In this document: piece after piece, positions 1 through 9,846 of the stretch
Layout: each line of letters starts with the position of its first letter
How positions within the stretch are numbered: the stretch's first letter is position 1
Assembly: GCF_003434305.1 (NCBI RefSeq)
Contig: NZ_QKKX01000035.1
Coordinates: 1 to 64,000, forward strand
DNA: 64,000 nt
Origin: Micromonospora sp. MW-13
Lineage (GTDB): Bacteria; Actinomycetota; Actinomycetes; Mycobacteriales; Micromonosporaceae
Reading direction: 5' to 3'
Translations under genes and position numbers: made by a program
Notes under the pieces: generated by a model
The model's input: only the letters and a program-made list of their open reading frames with translations
The model's database searches: none
What the model was told of the DNA's origin: nothing

Positions 1-2629
1 CGCCCTGCTCCTGGCGGCAGCGCATGATCGCGGCGACCACGTTCGCGCCGACGTTGCGGATCGCGGCGAGGCCGAACCGGATGTCCTTGCCGACCGGGGT
101 GAACGGCCCGGCCGAGGTGTTCACGTCGGGCGGCAGGACCTGGATGCCCATCCGCCGGCACTCCGACAGGTAGAGCGCCATCTTGTCCTTGTCGTCGCCG
201 ACGGAGGTGAGCAGCCCGGCCATGTACTCGGCGGGGTAGTGCGCCTTCAGGTACGCCGTCCAGTAGGAGACCAGGCCGTACGCGGCGGAGTGCGCCTTGT
301 TGAAGGCGTACCCGGCGAACGGGACCAGCACGTCCCACACGGCCTGGATGGCCTCGTCGGAGTAGCCGCGCTCGCGGCAGCCGTCCCGGAACGGCACGAA
401 CTCCTTGTCGAGGATCTCCTTCTTCTTCTTGCCCATCGCCCGGCGCAGCAGGTCGGCCTGACCGAGGGTGTAGCCGGCGAGGATCTGCGCGGCGCGCTGC
501 ACCTGCTCCTGGTAGACGATCAGGCCGTAGGTCGGCGCGAGGATCTCCCGCAGCGGCTCCTCCAGCTCCGGGTGGATCGGGGTGATCTCCTGGAGGCCGT
601 TCTTGCGCAGCGCGTAGTTGGTGTGCGAGTCCACGCCCATCGGTCCGGGCCGGTACAGCGCCAGGACGGCGGAGATGTCCTCGAAGTTGTCCGGCTTCAT
701 CAGCCGCAGCAGCGACCGCATCGGCCCGCCGTCGAGCTGGAACACCCCCAGCGTGTCGCCCCGGGCCAACAGCTCGTACGCGGCCTTGTCGTCCAGGTCC
801 AGGCCCAGCAGGTCCAGGTCCTTGCCGTGGTTGAGCTGGATGTTCTTGACCGCGTCGTCGATGATCGTCAGGTTGCGCAGGCCGAGGAAGTCCATCTTCA
901 ACAGCCCGAGTGACTCGCACGTCGGGTAGTCGAACTGGGTGATGATCACCCCGTCGGCGTCCCGGCGCATCAGCGGGATGTGCTCGATGATCGGCTCGGC
1001 GGACATGATCACGCCGGCCGCGTGCACACCGGTCTGCCGGATCAGCCCCTCGATGCCCTTCGCGGTGTCGATCACCTTGCGCACGTCCGGGTCCGACTCG
1101 TACAGGCCCCGGATCTCCCCGGCCTCGGCGTAGCGGGGGTGCTTCGGGTCGAAGATGCCCGACAGCGGGATGTCCTTGCCCATCACCGCCGGCGGCATCG
1201 CCTTGGTGATCCGGTCGCCGACCGCGTACGGGAAGCCGAGCACCCGGGCCGAGTCCTTGATCGCGGCCTTCGCCTTGATCGTGCCGAAGGTCGCGATCTG
1301 GGCGACCTTGTCCTCGCCCCACTTCTCGGTGACGTACTTGATCACCTCGCCGCGCCGGCGCTCGTCGAAGTCGATGTCGACATCCGGCATCGAGACGCGC
1401 TCGGGGTTGAGGAACCGCTCGAAGATCAGCCCGTGCGGGATCGGGTCCAGGTCGGTGATGCCCAGCGCGTACGCGACGAGCGAACCGGCGGCCGAACCAC
1501 GCCCCGGGCCCACCGCGATGCCCTGGTTCTTCGCCCACTGGATGAAGTCGGCGACCACGAGGAAGTACGACGGGAAGCCCATCTGGATGATGACGCCCAG
1601 CTCGTACTCCGCCTGCACGACGTGCCCCTCGGGGATGCCACCGGGGTAACGACGGGCCAGCCCGGCGAACGTCTCCTTACGGAACCACGACTCCTCGGTC
1701 TCCCCCTCCGGGATCGGGAACCGCGGCATCAGGTTGTGGAACTCGAACATCCCGGTCGGGTCGACCTTCTCGGCGACCAGCAGCGTGTTGCGGCAACCCT
1801 GGAGCCACAGCTCGGACGAGTCCACGGCGCGCATCTGGTCGGCGGACTTGATGAAGTAGCCGCCGCCCTCGAAGCGGAACCGGTTCGGGTCGGCGATGTT
1901 GCTGCCGGTCTGCACGCAGAGCAACACGTCGTGCGCCTCGGCCTGGGCCTCGTGGGTGTAGTGCGAGTCGTTGGTGACCACCGGCGGGATGCCGAGCTTC
2001 TTCCCGATCTCGGTGAGCCCCTCGCGGACCCGCTGCTCGATGCTCAGCCCGTGGTCCATCAGCTCCAGGAAGTAGTTCTCCTTGCCGAAGATGTCCTGGT
2101 ACGCGGAGGCGACCTTGAGCGCCTCGTCGAACTGGCCGAGCCGCAGCCGGGTCTGCACCGCGCCGGAGGGGCAGCCCGTGGTGGCCATGATCCCCTCGGC
2201 GTGCTCGGCGATCAGCTCCATGTCCATCCGGGGCCACTTGACGTAGTGGCCCTCCATCGAGGCGCGCGAGTTGAGCGTGAAGAGGTTGTGCAGGCCCGTC
2301 TTGTTGGCCGCCCACATCGTCATGTGGGTGATCGCGCCGTTACCGGAGATGTCGTCGCTCTTCTGCTCCGGCCGGCCCCACTTCACCCGCGCCTTGTGGT
2401 ACCGCGACTCGGGGGCGACGTACGCCTCGACGCCGAGGATCGGGGTGATCCCGGCGGCCATCGCCTGCTTGTAGAAGTCGTTCGCGCCGTGCATGTTGCC
2501 GTGGTCGGTCATCGCGACCGCGGGCATGCCGAGCCGACCCGCCTCGGCGAAGAGGTCCTTGAGCCGGGCCGCACCGTCGAGCATCGAGTACTCGGTGTGC
2601 ACGTGCAGATGCGCGAACGAATCGCCCAT
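1..2629 (-). CDS. dnaE: DNA polymerase III alpha subunit (3' end outside window)
   Basis: Catalytic subunit of the replicative DNA polymerase. About 876 codons are visible; actinobacterial DnaE1 is usually near 1,180 residues, so roughly the last quarter lies beyond position 1. The N-terminal PHP domain opens with HLHVHTEYS (residues 7-15). The palm carries [10 protein letters not shown] (about 372-381) and the acidic motif [11 protein letters not shown] (about 413-423), with a further Asp in KMDFLGLRN (about 578), matching the three metal-binding aspartates of the C-family. ATG 2629 was chosen because a G-rich Shine-Dalgarno lies just upstream and the protein then starts [15 protein letters not shown], as family members do; an in-frame ATG at 2656 is possible. 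Housekeeping gene, no sign of damage. Confidence 0.97.
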   Translation of the reverse strand, partial: MGDSFAHLHVHTEYSMLDGAARLKDLFAEAGRLGMPAVAMTDHGNMHGANDFYKQAMAAGITPILGVEAYVAPESRYHKARVKWGRPEQKSDDISGNGAITHMTMWAANKTGLHNLFTLNSRASMEGHYVKWPRMDMELIAEHAEGIMATTGCPSGAVQTRLRLGQFDEALKVASAYQDIFGKENYFLELMDHGLSIEQRVREGLTEIGKKLGIPPVVTNDSHYTHEAQAEAHDVLLCVQTGSNIADPNRFRFEGGGYFIKSADQMRAVDSSELWLQGCRNTLLVAEKVDPTGMFEFHNLMPRFPIPEGETEESWFRKETFAGLARRYPGGIPEGHVVQAEYELGVIIQMGFPSYFLVVADFIQWAKNQGIAVGPGRGSAAGSLVAYALGITDLDPIPHGLIFERFLNPERVSMPDVDIDFDERRRGEVIKYVTEKWGEDKVAQIATFGTIKAKAAIKDSARVLGFPYAVGDRITKAMPPAVMGKDIPLSGIFDPKHPRYAEAGEIRGLYESDPDVRKVIDTAKGIEGLIRQTGVHAAGVIMSAEPIIEHIPLMRRDADGVIITQFDYPTCESLGLLKMDFLGLRNLTIIDDAVKNIQLNHGKDLDLLGLDLDDKAAYELLARGDTLGVFQLDGGPMRSLLRLMKPDNFEDISAVLALYRPGPMGVDSHTNYALRKNGLQEITPIHPELEEPLREILAPTYGLIVYQEQVQRAAQILAGYTLGQADLLRRAMGKKKKEILDKEFVPFRDGCRERGYSDEAIQAVWDVLVPFAGYAFNKAHSAAYGLVSYWTAYLKAHYPAEYMAGLLTSVGDDKDKMALYLSECRRMGIQVLPPDVNTSAGPFTPVGKDIRFGLAAIRNVGANVVAAIMRCRQEQG

Positions 2630-2788
2630 GCAGAGCGCCCCCCCGGGTCGGATCATGGGTCGGCCGGACTGGCCGGGCACCACCCTACCGACGTGATCGA
2701 GCCGGCTCCACCGTCCGCGCCGGGGGTGGTGGCCCGCGTCTCCACCGGCCGCCCCGACGAGCCTCGTCCCACAACAACGATGTGCCGG

Positions 2789-2818
2789 GTGACAATAGTG
2801 TGTGGCATACAGTATGGT
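2789..2818 (+). promoter_or_regulatory. Promoter of the PadR operon with palindrome over the -10
   Basis: A -35-like GTGACA (2789-2794) and a -10-like TATGGT (2813-2818) are separated by 18 nt. The palindrome CATACAGTATG (2806-2816) overlaps the -10. The -10 ends 7 nt before ATG 2826 and there is no Shine-Dalgarno, so the transcript is probably leaderless. The palindrome is a candidate PadR auto-operator; this is inference from position and symmetry. Confidence 0.5.
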
Positions 2819-2825
2819 GTGAGGC

Positions 2826-3167
2826 ATGGTGAGCGACGACATCCTGCGGACCCATCTCCAGGAGCTGCGCCGGGGCACGGTGGTGGTGGCGAGCCTGGTC
2901 GCGCTGCGCCAGCCGGGCTACGGCTACGCGCTGCTCCAGCGACTCACCGACCACGGCTTCCCGGTGGACGCCAACACGCTCTACCCCCTGCTGCGCCGAC
3001 TGGAGGAGCAGGGGCTGCTGACCAGCGAGTGGAATACCGAGGAACGCCGGCCGCGGAAGTTCTACCGGACCAGCGAGGACGGCGAGACGGTGCTGCGCCT
3101 ACTGCTGACCGACCTCGCCGCCGTGCAGAAATCCCTCACCGGCCTGATCGAAGGAGTGGACCGATGA
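2826..3167 (+). CDS. PadR family transcriptional regulator
   Basis: 113-residue winged-helix repressor of the short PadR class. The N-terminal helix-turn-helix contains the family signature [10 protein letters not shown] (about 35-44) and [19 protein letters not shown] (about 51-69), followed by the wing with a conserved [13 protein letters not shown]. Such proteins usually repress their own operon and a co-transcribed membrane protein or transporter in response to small molecules. The stop overlaps the next start (ATGA at 3164-3167), so the two genes are translationally coupled. Likely autoregulated through the palindrome in its promoter. The inducer cannot be read from sequence. Confidence 0.93.
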   Translation: MVSDDILRTHLQELRRGTVVVASLVALRQPGYGYALLQRLTDHGFPVDANTLYPLLRRLEEQGLLTSEWNTEERRPRKFYRTSEDGETVLRLLLTDLAAVQKSLTGLIEGVDR

Positions 3168-4111
3168 GTTCGCTGACCGACCGCTACCTCGCCGCGACCC
3201 TGCGCGCGGTGCCCACCCCACGGCGGGAGGAGATCGCCACCGAGCTGCGCGGCTCGATCGAGGACATGATCGAGGGCCGGACCGGCGCCGGGCAGGACGC
3301 CGCCACCGCCGAGCGCGAGGTGCTCAACGAGCTCGGCAACCCCGACCGGCTCGCCGCCCGGTACGCCGACCGCCGGTTGCAGCTCATCGGCCCCACCTAC
3401 TACCTGCACTGGCGGCGACTGCTGCGGCTGCTGCTCAGCTTCGTCCCGGCGCTGGTGGGAACGCTGGTCGGCCTGGCCCGGGCAGCCGCCGGAGACGGCC
3501 CGACCACCGCGATCACCTCCGGATTCACCACCGCCTTCGACGTCGCGATCCAGATCGCGTTCTGGGTGACCCTGGTCTTCGCCATCGTCGAGCGCGTCGA
3601 CCCGTCGCTGAAGCTGCCGGCGTGGACGGTCGACCAACTGCCCGAGGTGCCGGCGAAGAGGGACATGACCCTGACCGACATCGCCGCGTCGGTCGCCCTG
3701 CTGCTGTTCACCGCGGCCTTCCTGCCCTGGCAGCACTTCTGGTCGTGGGTGAAGGACACCGACGGCGAGCGCATCCCGCTGCTCGACCCGGTGCTGTGGC
3801 GGTCGTGGCTGCCGGTGCTGATCGCCGTGCTGCTGGCCGGGGTGGTCTTCGAGCTGGTCAGGTACCGCGTCGGGCGCTGGACCTGGCCGCTGGTCGCGGT
3901 GAAGGCCGCGCTGGACCTGGCGTTCTCGGTGCCCGTGGTCTGGCTGCTGGTGGACGACCGGCTGCTCAACCCGGCCCTGGTCGAGCGCTTCGCCTGGCTC
4001 CAGGACGAGGGCAACCGACAGTCGATCACCGTCATCGCGATCATCACGGCGGTGGTGGTCCTGGTCTGGGACCTGATCGACTCCGGCGTCAAGGCCCGGC
4101 GCGCCGGCTGA
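3164..4111 (+). CDS. Permease-prefix-type multi-pass membrane protein
   Basis: 315 residues. The N-terminal 70 residues are a soluble helical domain (RYLAATLRAVP then ELRGSIEDM and EREVLNELGNPDRLAARY) resembling the small 'permease prefix' domain often encoded beside PadR regulators. It is followed by about six hydrophobic segments, for example LLLSFVPALVGTLVGLA, ALLLFTAAFLPW, WLPVLIAVLLAGVVFEL and ITVIAIITAVVVLVWDLI. No catalytic motif is visible. Start ATG 3164 overlaps the padR stop. It is probably the regulated partner of the PadR protein, perhaps in envelope homeostasis; exact role unknown. Confidence 0.8.
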   Translation: MSSLTDRYLAATLRAVPTPRREEIATELRGSIEDMIEGRTGAGQDAATAEREVLNELGNPDRLAARYADRRLQLIGPTYYLHWRRLLRLLLSFVPALVGTLVGLARAAAGDGPTTAITSGFTTAFDVAIQIAFWVTLVFAIVERVDPSLKLPAWTVDQLPEVPAKRDMTLTDIAASVALLLFTAAFLPWQHFWSWVKDTDGERIPLLDPVLWRSWLPVLIAVLLAGVVFELVRYRVGRWTWPLVAVKAALDLAFSVPVVWLLVDDRLLNPALVERFAWLQDEGNRQSITVIAIITAVVVLVWDLIDSGVKARRAG

Positions 4112-4122
4112 CCGCCCCCGCT

Positions 4123-4164
4123 GCGGCGGCCCGGCACGTCGGCACCGGCGGGCCGGGCCGCCGC
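4123..4164. terminator. Bidirectional hairpin between convergent genes
   Basis: Perfect 13-bp arms, GCGGCGGCCCGGC (4123-4135) and its complement (4152-4164), with a 16-nt loop. It fills the 59-bp gap between two convergent genes and lacks a clear U-tract, as is common in actinobacteria. Confidence 0.6.
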
Positions 4165-4170
4165 GGCGGG

Positions 4171-5436
4171 TCAGAGCGGGTACGACGGGCGCGCCGTCGC
4201 CGCCGGGGCCGGCGACACCCGGTCGAACGGCATCGGGGTACCGCCGGTCCACCGGTGCAGGGTCGCCGTCGCGTCCTGGCGGCGCTGCCCGTCCACCACG
4301 ATCCACCCGCCGGTCACCAGGTAGAAGCTGCCGTCGCCGAGCGACTCCAGGCCCCGGCTGCCGGGCGACACCCAGCCCCGGACCCCGGTACGCCGGTCGG
4401 ACAGGCCGCCCCCGGCGAGGGTGGCGAGCCGGCCGGTCTCCCCCGCCGGCTGCCCGCGCACCACGCCCCGCCGCGGCGGGGTCGCCCCGTCGACGGCGTA
4501 CAGCGAGTAGTTCGGCCAGGCCCGCTTGCCGCCGGGGTACACGGCCATCAGCCACCGGCCGGTGTGCCGGTCGTACTCCAGGTTCTGCACCCCGAAGGCG
4601 GTGTTGCCGGTGCGGACGAAGACCTTGTCGTCGGCCGTCCGAGGGCCGCTGCGGTGCGGGTGGCGCTGGTCCAGTGGCCGGGCGAAGCGCTGCCACCCCC
4701 GCACGTCGAAGGCGAGCAGCACCTGGTGGTCGTTGTCGCGGCGCCGGGTGTCGGGGTACACGCCGTACGCCACCATCAGCACGTCCGGGCCGTCCGGGTC
4801 GCCGAGCGGGGGCCCGAACGAGATGCCGTCCACGCCGCTGGCGCCGTAGCGGTGCCGCCGCGGCACGACGCCGGCCGGCAGGCCCGCGGCGCCCGCCCCG
4901 GCGGCGAAGTCCTCGGCGACGTCGCGCAGGTGCACGGTGGTCAGCACCCCACCGGTCTGGGCGTCGATGCCGACCCGGTCGATCCGGGCGCCGTCGAAGA
5001 TCGCCACGTAGAACGCGCCGGCGTCGCGGTACTCCAGCGACCCGTACACCCGGCCGTCACGCCGGTCGAGGTCGAGGTCGCCCAGGTGCCCGGTGATCCC
5101 GGTGACCGTGCCGAGCACCCGGCCGGCGAGATCCGTCCTGACCAGCACCTCGGTGAAGGACCAGTAGACCGACCCGCGGCGCCGGTCGACCGCGATGCCC
5201 TGCACGTGCGAGGTCGGCCAGGCGCCGCCGTAGATCACCGCCGGCAGTTCCCCCGGCCCCCGGCGCGGGGAGGCGTCGGCCCGGGACGGCCGGCCCGGCA
5301 GGGTGTCGGCCAGCACGCCCACGCCCAGCGGGGCGAGGGCGTCCCGGGCCGACTGGGCCAGGGCGTTGACCGGGGCGAGCGCTGCCACCAGGGGCAGCAC
5401 GGCCGCGACGACGACGGCGGCGGCGTTCCTACGCAC
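4171..5436 (-). CDS. Secreted beta-propeller-like protein
   Basis: 421 residues from GTG 5436, preceded by GGAG five nt upstream. The N-terminus (RRNAAAVVVAAVLPLVAALAPVNALA) is a Sec signal peptide with a likely cleavage after NALA-Q. The mature part has repeated beta-rich segments of the form GIAVDRRRGSVYWSF, LDLDRRDGRVYGSLEYRD and NLEYDRHTGRWLMAVY, spaced like blades of an NHL/WD-type propeller. No enzyme motif recognised. A longer reading from 5517 would place a non-secretory extension before the signal sequence and is rejected. Probably an exported sugar- or ligand-binding protein; function unknown. Confidence 0.75.
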   Translation of the reverse strand: MRRNAAAVVVAAVLPLVAALAPVNALAQSARDALAPLGVGVLADTLPGRPSRADASPRRGPGELPAVIYGGAWPTSHVQGIAVDRRRGSVYWSFTEVLVRTDLAGRVLGTVTGITGHLGDLDLDRRDGRVYGSLEYRDAGAFYVAIFDGARIDRVGIDAQTGGVLTTVHLRDVAEDFAAGAGAAGLPAGVVPRRHRYGASGVDGISFGPPLGDPDGPDVLMVAYGVYPDTRRRDNDHQVLLAFDVRGWQRFARPLDQRHPHRSGPRTADDKVFVRTGNTAFGVQNLEYDRHTGRWLMAVYPGGKRAWPNYSLYAVDGATPPRRGVVRGQPAGETGRLATLAGGGLSDRRTGVRGWVSPGSRGLESLGDGSFYLVTGGWIVVDGQRRQDATATLHRWTGGTPMPFDRVSPAPAATARPSYPL

Positions 5437-5563
5437 TGTTACTCCGAGGTACTCCGGTGACCGGGCGGTCACAGACACTATCCGGACAGTGGGCACGACA
5501 CACCACGAACAGGTCAACCGGGGATGAAGCGTACAGCGGGCCCGGCGGGCCGCGCAGCCGGGG

Positions 5564-6187
5564 TCAGCAGGGGATGGTGTCCCACCCGGCGGGCAGCGTC
5601 GGTACCGGCCAGGCCGGGTCGGGACGCCACCTCGCCCAGCCCGGGTCCCACCAGCGCTCCCCCGCGTCGAGCAGCGCCGCGATCCGGTCCCCCTCCGCGC
5701 GGATGGCCGCCGCCATCCCCGGGTAGCGCCCCTCGACCAGGCGCTGGGCGAACAACTCGGCGTCCTTGAAGACGTACCGGTCGGCGTCCGCCGCCCACCA
5801 CAGGTCCAGCTCGTGGTCGAGCGTGTCCACCCCGATCGGGGTACGCCGCAGCGGGTCCTGGAGGTTGAAGTACCAGCCGGCGAACGTCCGCCCCGGCCCG
5901 GACCAGAACACGTCGACGGAGTGCGCCTCGCCGGGGCGGTGCAGCATCAGCTTGCCGGGCCCGCGCCACGCCCGCTGCCCGGCCACCTGCCAGGGGTGCC
6001 GCCCGCAGGGGAAGCGCCCGCGCTCGGGGAAGCCGAACTCGGCCCCGGTGGGCAGGTAGAGGGCGAGCACGTCGGGCGCGTCCCGCACGCAGACGGTCGG
6101 GACGGCGAACCACACCTCGCCGCGCAGGATCTCGCGCCGGACGACCACATCGCCCGGCGCGAACCGCCGCTCCCGCCCGGCCGCCAC
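5564..6187 (-). CDS. DUF402 domain protein (putative nucleoside phosphatase fold)
   Basis: 207 residues. It carries the DUF402 core: GWYFNLQDP, then VDTLDHELDLWWAADADRYVFKDAELF with the acidic residues that bind metal in the characterised nucleoside di-/triphosphatase members, and a C-terminal helical region. Starts at GTG 6187, three nt after the yebC stop, so it is probably translated from the same transcript. Some actinobacterial relatives are annotated only as DUF402. Activity is inferred from the family, not shown. Confidence 0.85.
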   Translation of the reverse strand: MAAGRERRFAPGDVVVRREILRGEVWFAVPTVCVRDAPDVLALYLPTGAEFGFPERGRFPCGRHPWQVAGQRAWRGPGKLMLHRPGEAHSVDVFWSGPGRTFAGWYFNLQDPLRRTPIGVDTLDHELDLWWAADADRYVFKDAELFAQRLVEGRYPGMAAAIRAEGDRIAALLDAGERWWDPGWARWRPDPAWPVPTLPAGWDTIPC

Positions 6188-6190
6188 GGC

Positions 6191-6940
6191 TCAGCCGACC
6201 GCGGCCATCACCTCGTCGGAGACGTCGAAGTTGGCGTAGACGTTCTGCACGTCGTCGCAGTCCTCCAGGACGTCGATCAGCTTGAAGACCTTGCGGGCGC
6301 CCTCCTCGTCCAGCGGCACGTTCATGCTGGGGATCAGGGAGGACTCGGCCGACTCGTACTCGATGCCGGCGTCCTGCAGGGCGGTGCGCACCGCGATCAG
6401 GTCGGTCGGCTCGGAGACCACCTCGTACGCCTCGCCGAGGTCGTTGACCTCCTCCGCGCCGGCGTCGAGGACGGCCAGCATCACGTCGTCCTCGGTGGTG
6501 TCGGCCTTGGGGACGATCACCACGCCCTTGCGGGAGAACAGATAGGACACCGAGCCGGCGTCGGCGAGCGAGCCGCCGTTGCGGGTCAGCGCGGTGCGCA
6601 CCTCGGTGGCGGCCCGGTTACGGTTGTCGGTGAGGCACTCGATGAGCATGGCCACGCCGTTCGGACCGTAGCCCTCGTACATGATCGTCTGCCAGTCGGC
6701 GCCGCCGGCCTCCAGGCCGGAGCCGCGCTTGACCGCCCGGTCGATGTTGTCGTTGGGTACGGAGTTCTTCTTCGCCTTCTGGATGGCGTCGTAGAGCGTC
6801 GGGTTACCGGCCGGGTCGCCCCCGCCGGTGCGGGCCGCGACCTCGACGTTCTTGATCAGCTTGGCGAACATCTTGCCGCGCTTGGCGTCGATCACAGCCT
6901 TCTTGTGCTTGGTGGTCGCCCACTTTGAGTGGCCGGACAT
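6191..6940 (-). CDS. yebC: YebC/PmpR family regulator
   Basis: 249 residues, full length for the family. Starts [21 protein letters not shown], the diagnostic N-terminus, then DIQKAK-type helix [20 protein letters not shown] and [20 protein letters not shown]. YebC proteins bind DNA in some species and recent work links the family to ribosome rescue at polyproline. Strong Shine-Dalgarno GGAGG upstream of ATG 6940. Located downstream of the pdx genes exactly as in Mycobacterium, where ruvC follows; here DUF402 follows instead. Confidence 0.97.
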   Translation of the reverse strand: MSGHSKWATTKHKKAVIDAKRGKMFAKLIKNVEVAARTGGGDPAGNPTLYDAIQKAKKNSVPNDNIDRAVKRGSGLEAGGADWQTIMYEGYGPNGVAMLIECLTDNRNRAATEVRTALTRNGGSLADAGSVSYLFSRKGVVIVPKADTTEDDVMLAVLDAGAEEVNDLGEAYEVVSEPTDLIAVRTALQDAGIEYESAESSLIPSMNVPLDEEGARKVFKLIDVLEDCDDVQNVYANFDVSDEVMAAVG

Positions 6941-7503
6941 CTGCTACCTCCGTCTGTTGATCACGCCTGCGTCGACTGCCCGCGCCAACTTCACACCGCC
7001 ACCGGGCACCGCATGCCACCGGCCGGGGACCGGGCGGCTCCGCGTGGAGGGCGGCGGCGGGCGGCGGCCCTGCCGAACCGCCGGTAATCCTACCGAGGCC
7101 GCGCCTGGCGGCGTCACACCCGCCACCGCGGCCGGGCCGCCGCGTCCCGGCGGCCCGGCGCCGCGGTGACGGGCATCCGACACTCCCGCGAGCCTCCACC
7201 CGGAAGGACGCCCCGCGACGCGCGACCACATTCCCGCTGACCTGCCCCGATTCCCGCCTCCCGACCGGGTCGTCCGCCGAACGGCCAGCCGAACCGACAA
7301 CGGGTCGCGCCCCCGCTGCCCTCTCCACCCCGGCAACCGCGGTCCACCGATCGACAACCTGCGATCGCCGTATGCCCGGACCGGGAGGGCGGATCACCGG
7401 ATCGGCTGCAACGTCGGGGAACTGCTGCGACTCTCGCCGGAGGAGCAGGTGGTCGCCTTCAAGAGCGACCGGATGTCGCTCGCCGGCGTGGCCGGCCCCG
7501 GGG
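6941..7503. other. Intergenic region between pdxT and yebC, possible gene remnant
   Basis: 563 bp with no convincing full gene. The forward frame over 7359-7503 reads like protein (RADHRIGCNVGELLRLSPEE then VVAFKSDRMSLAGVAGPG), but it has no clear start and runs into pdxT antisense. It may be the residue of a decayed gene. Base composition is similar to coding DNA. Confidence 0.3.
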
Positions 7504-8109
7504 TCACGCCGCGGCGCGGACCAGGTCCACGAAGTAGCGGTGCAGCCGCAGGTCGCCGGTGAGTTCGGGGTGGAACGAGGTGGCCAGCAGGCTGCCCTGC
7601 CGGACGGCGACGATCCGGTCCGGGGCGGGACCGTCGGTGACCCGGCCCAGCACCTCGACGCCCGGGCCGACCCGCTCGACCCAGGGGGCCCGGATGAAGA
7701 CCGCGTGGAACGCCCCGTCCGCCACCCCGGCGATCTGAACCGGCGCCTCGAACGAGTCGACCTGACGGCCGAACGCGTTGCGCCGGACCGTCATCTCGAT
7801 GCCGGCGAAGCCGCGCTGGTCGGGGCGGCCGTCGAGCACCTCGGTGGCCAGCATGATCATGCCGGCGCAGGAGCCGTAGACCGGCATCCCGGCGGCGATC
7901 CGCTTGTCGATCGGCTCGCGCATCTCGAAGATGTCGGCGAGCTTGCTGATCGTGGTGGACTCGCCCCCGGGGATGACCAGCCCGTCGACCGAGTCCAGCT
8001 CGCCCGGGCGGCGGACCGGGCGGGCGTCCGCCCCGACCCCGGCCAGCGCGCCCAGGTGCTCGCGGACGTCACCCTGCAGGGCGAGCACACCGATGACCGG
8101 TGCCGTCAC
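7504..8109 (-). CDS. pdxT: Pyridoxal 5'-phosphate synthase glutaminase subunit
   Basis: 201 residues. Class I glutaminase that releases ammonia from glutamine and channels it to PdxS for PLP synthesis (DXP-independent route). [11 protein letters not shown] and VIPGGEST are family signatures; the catalytic triad is Cys81 (GSCAGM), His180 and Glu182 (FHPEL). GTG 8109 was chosen because AGAGGAG sits five nt upstream; the GTG at 8115 lies inside that ribosome site. Separated from pdxS by a strong hairpin. Confidence 0.96.
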   Translation of the reverse strand: MTAPVIGVLALQGDVREHLGALAGVGADARPVRRPGELDSVDGLVIPGGESTTISKLADIFEMREPIDKRIAAGMPVYGSCAGMIMLATEVLDGRPDQRGFAGIEMTVRRNAFGRQVDSFEAPVQIAGVADGAFHAVFIRAPWVERVGPGVEVLGRVTDGPAPDRIVAVRQGSLLATSFHPELTGDLRLHRYFVDLVRAAA

Positions 8110-8131
8110 GTTCACTCCTCTCGGGTGTCAG

Positions 8132-8177
8132 GAAAGGGCCCCTGCTCCTGCCAGAGGCGGGGAGCAGGGGCCCTTTC
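8132..8177 (-). terminator. Hairpin between pdxS and pdxT
   Basis: Two perfect 17-nt arms (8132-8148 and 8161-8177, GAAAGGGCCCCTGCTCC and complement) with a 12-nt loop, in the 73-bp gap. On the transcribed strand the stem ends in a short T-rich base, so it may terminate or attenuate pdxS messages before pdxT. The AAAGGGCCC core recurs elsewhere in the window. Confidence 0.65.
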
Positions 8178-8182
8178 GCACG

Positions 8183-9100
8183 TCACCAGCCGCGCTCGGC
8201 CAGGCGGTGCGGCTGCGGGATCTCGTCGACGTTGATGCCGACCATCGCCTCGCCGAGGCCCCGGGAGACCTTGGCCAGCACGTCCGGGTCGTCGTGGAAG
8301 GTGGTGGCCTTGACGATCGCGGCGGCCCGCTGGGCTGGGTTGCCGGACTTGAAGATGCCGGAGCCGACGAAGACGCCCTCGGCGCCGAGCTGCATCATCA
8401 TCGCGGCGTCGGCCGGGGTGGCGATGCCGCCGGCGGTGAACAGCACCACCGGGAGCTTGCCGGTCTCGGCGACCTCCCTGACCAGCTCGTACGGGGCCTG
8501 GAGTTCCTTGGCCGCGACGAACAGCTCGTCGGCCGGCAGCGAGCTGAGCCGGGCGATCTCCTGGCGGATCTTGCGCATGTGCATGGTGGCGTTGGAGACG
8601 TCGCCCGTGCCGGCCTCGCCCTTGGAGCGGATCATGGCCGCGCCCTCGGTGATCCGGCGCAGCGCCTCGCCCAGGTTGGTCGCCCCACACACGAAGGGGA
8701 CGGTGAACGCCCACTTGTCGATGTGGTTGGCGTAGTCGGCCGGGGTGAGCACCTCGGACTCGTCGACGTAGTCCACGCCGAGCGCCTGGAGGACCTGGGC
8801 CTCGACGAAGTGGCCGATCCGGGCCTTGGCCATCACGGGGATCGAGACGGCCTCGATGATGCCGTCGATCATGTCGGGGTCGCTCATCCGGGACACCCCG
8901 CCCTGGGCGCGGATGTCGGCGGGCACCCGCTCCAGGGCCATCACCGCGACGGCGCCGGCGTCCTCGGCGATCTTGGCCTGCTCGGGGGTGACCACGTCCA
9001 TGATCACGCCGCCCTTGAGCATCTCAGCCATGCCGCGCTTGACGCGGGCGGTCCCGACGACGGGGGTGGCGCTGGCGTTCGGGGAACTGGTTTCGGGCAC
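8183..9100 (-). CDS. pdxS: Pyridoxal 5'-phosphate synthase lyase subunit
   Basis: 305 residues. TIM-barrel subunit that condenses ribose 5-phosphate, glyceraldehyde 3-phosphate and ammonia into PLP. Recognised by [57 protein letters not shown] and [15 protein letters not shown], all near-invariant in PdxS/SNZ. Start is GTG 9100 with GAGGAG upstream. It partners with PdxT in a 12:12 complex. Same neighbourhood as Rv2606c. Confidence 0.98.
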   Translation of the reverse strand: MPETSSPNASATPVVGTARVKRGMAEMLKGGVIMDVVTPEQAKIAEDAGAVAVMALERVPADIRAQGGVSRMSDPDMIDGIIEAVSIPVMAKARIGHFVEAQVLQALGVDYVDESEVLTPADYANHIDKWAFTVPFVCGATNLGEALRRITEGAAMIRSKGEAGTGDVSNATMHMRKIRQEIARLSSLPADELFVAAKELQAPYELVREVAETGKLPVVLFTAGGIATPADAAMMMQLGAEGVFVGSGIFKSGNPAQRAAAIVKATTFHDDPDVLAKVSRGLGEAMVGINVDEIPQPHRLAERGW

Positions 9101-9263
9101 GGGTAATCGCTCCTCGGCGTGCTCGGGGGGTGGCTCTGCTGAATGCTACGACGGGCTCAACGCCGCTCCGACAGCCAATCAGACCCCGGGTGGCCTGCTC
9201 TGTGGCCGTCATCACCCCGCCGCCGGGCGGCGGGTGACGAGCCGGGGCGGCGGCCGGCTCCGC

Positions 9264-9764
9264 TCAGGCGGGCACGTCGGCGGGGAGCGCGAGGGTCGGG
9301 TCGTCGATGTCGAAGTAGCGCGGCCACGGGTGCCGGTGGCCCATCCGCAACAGCCGCACCAGCCGCCGGCCGCGCGCCGCGCGGGCGTCCCGGACCAGGT
9401 CGGTGTGCACCTGGCGGGCCAGGGCGAGCCGCCGGCTCGCGGCGATCACCGCCTCGCAGTCCGGGTCGGCCGGGTCCAGCCGCACCGCCCGTAGCTGCCG
9501 GGTGAGGTCGTTCTCCGCGGCCTCCCGCTCCTCCGGCTCGGCGTCCAGGGCGATCCGGGCCGCCGCGTACAGCTCCACGCCGTAGCGCCGCTCGGCGAGC
9601 ACCGCGGCGGCGGCTGCCCGGCGCAGCAGGTGCGCGTCCAGGGCCCGGGCCGCCGACTCCGCGCGCACGCGCAGCCGCTCGACCCGGCCGACGGTCCAGG
9701 TCAGGTACGCCGCGAGCAGCCCCACGACGAGACTCGCGCCCACCCACCACCACATGCCCGGCAT
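9264..9764 (-). CDS. Conserved membrane-anchored protein after pimA
   Basis: 166 residues. One N-terminal membrane helix (WWWVGASLVVGLLAAYLTW) followed by a long Ala/Arg-rich helical domain with coiled-coil character (RVRAESAARALDAHLLRRAAAA, EREAAENDLTRQL). Short conserved tail RYFDIDDPTLALP. It looks like an N-terminally anchored cytoplasmic rod resembling LemA topology. ATG 9764 has GGAG nine nt upstream; ATG 9755 is an alternative. Lies 82 nt after pimA on the same strand, so probably part of the PIM operon; function unknown. Confidence 0.75.
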   Translation of the reverse strand: MPGMWWWVGASLVVGLLAAYLTWTVGRVERLRVRAESAARALDAHLLRRAAAAAVLAERRYGVELYAAARIALDAEPEEREAAENDLTRQLRAVRLDPADPDCEAVIAASRRLALARQVHTDLVRDARAARGRRLVRLLRMGHRHPWPRYFDIDDPTLALPADVPA

Positions 9765-9846
9765 CGTAGTGCTGCTCCGTTCGCCTCTGGCCGGGGCGCG
9801 ACCCGCCCCGACACCCGCGTCCCACCGGCACCCCCGGCCACGGCGG

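Noticed and set aside
980-3163. Very long forward open frame running into the membrane protein gene
   Set aside because: It is the antisense shadow of dnaE, rich in His/Asp/Leu/Val as expected for the complement of GC-rich coding DNA. Only the part from 3164 is real.
3062-4696. Long reverse frame opposite the PadR operon
   Set aside because: Gln/Arg-rich shadow with no domain; PadR and membrane helices are clear on the forward strand.
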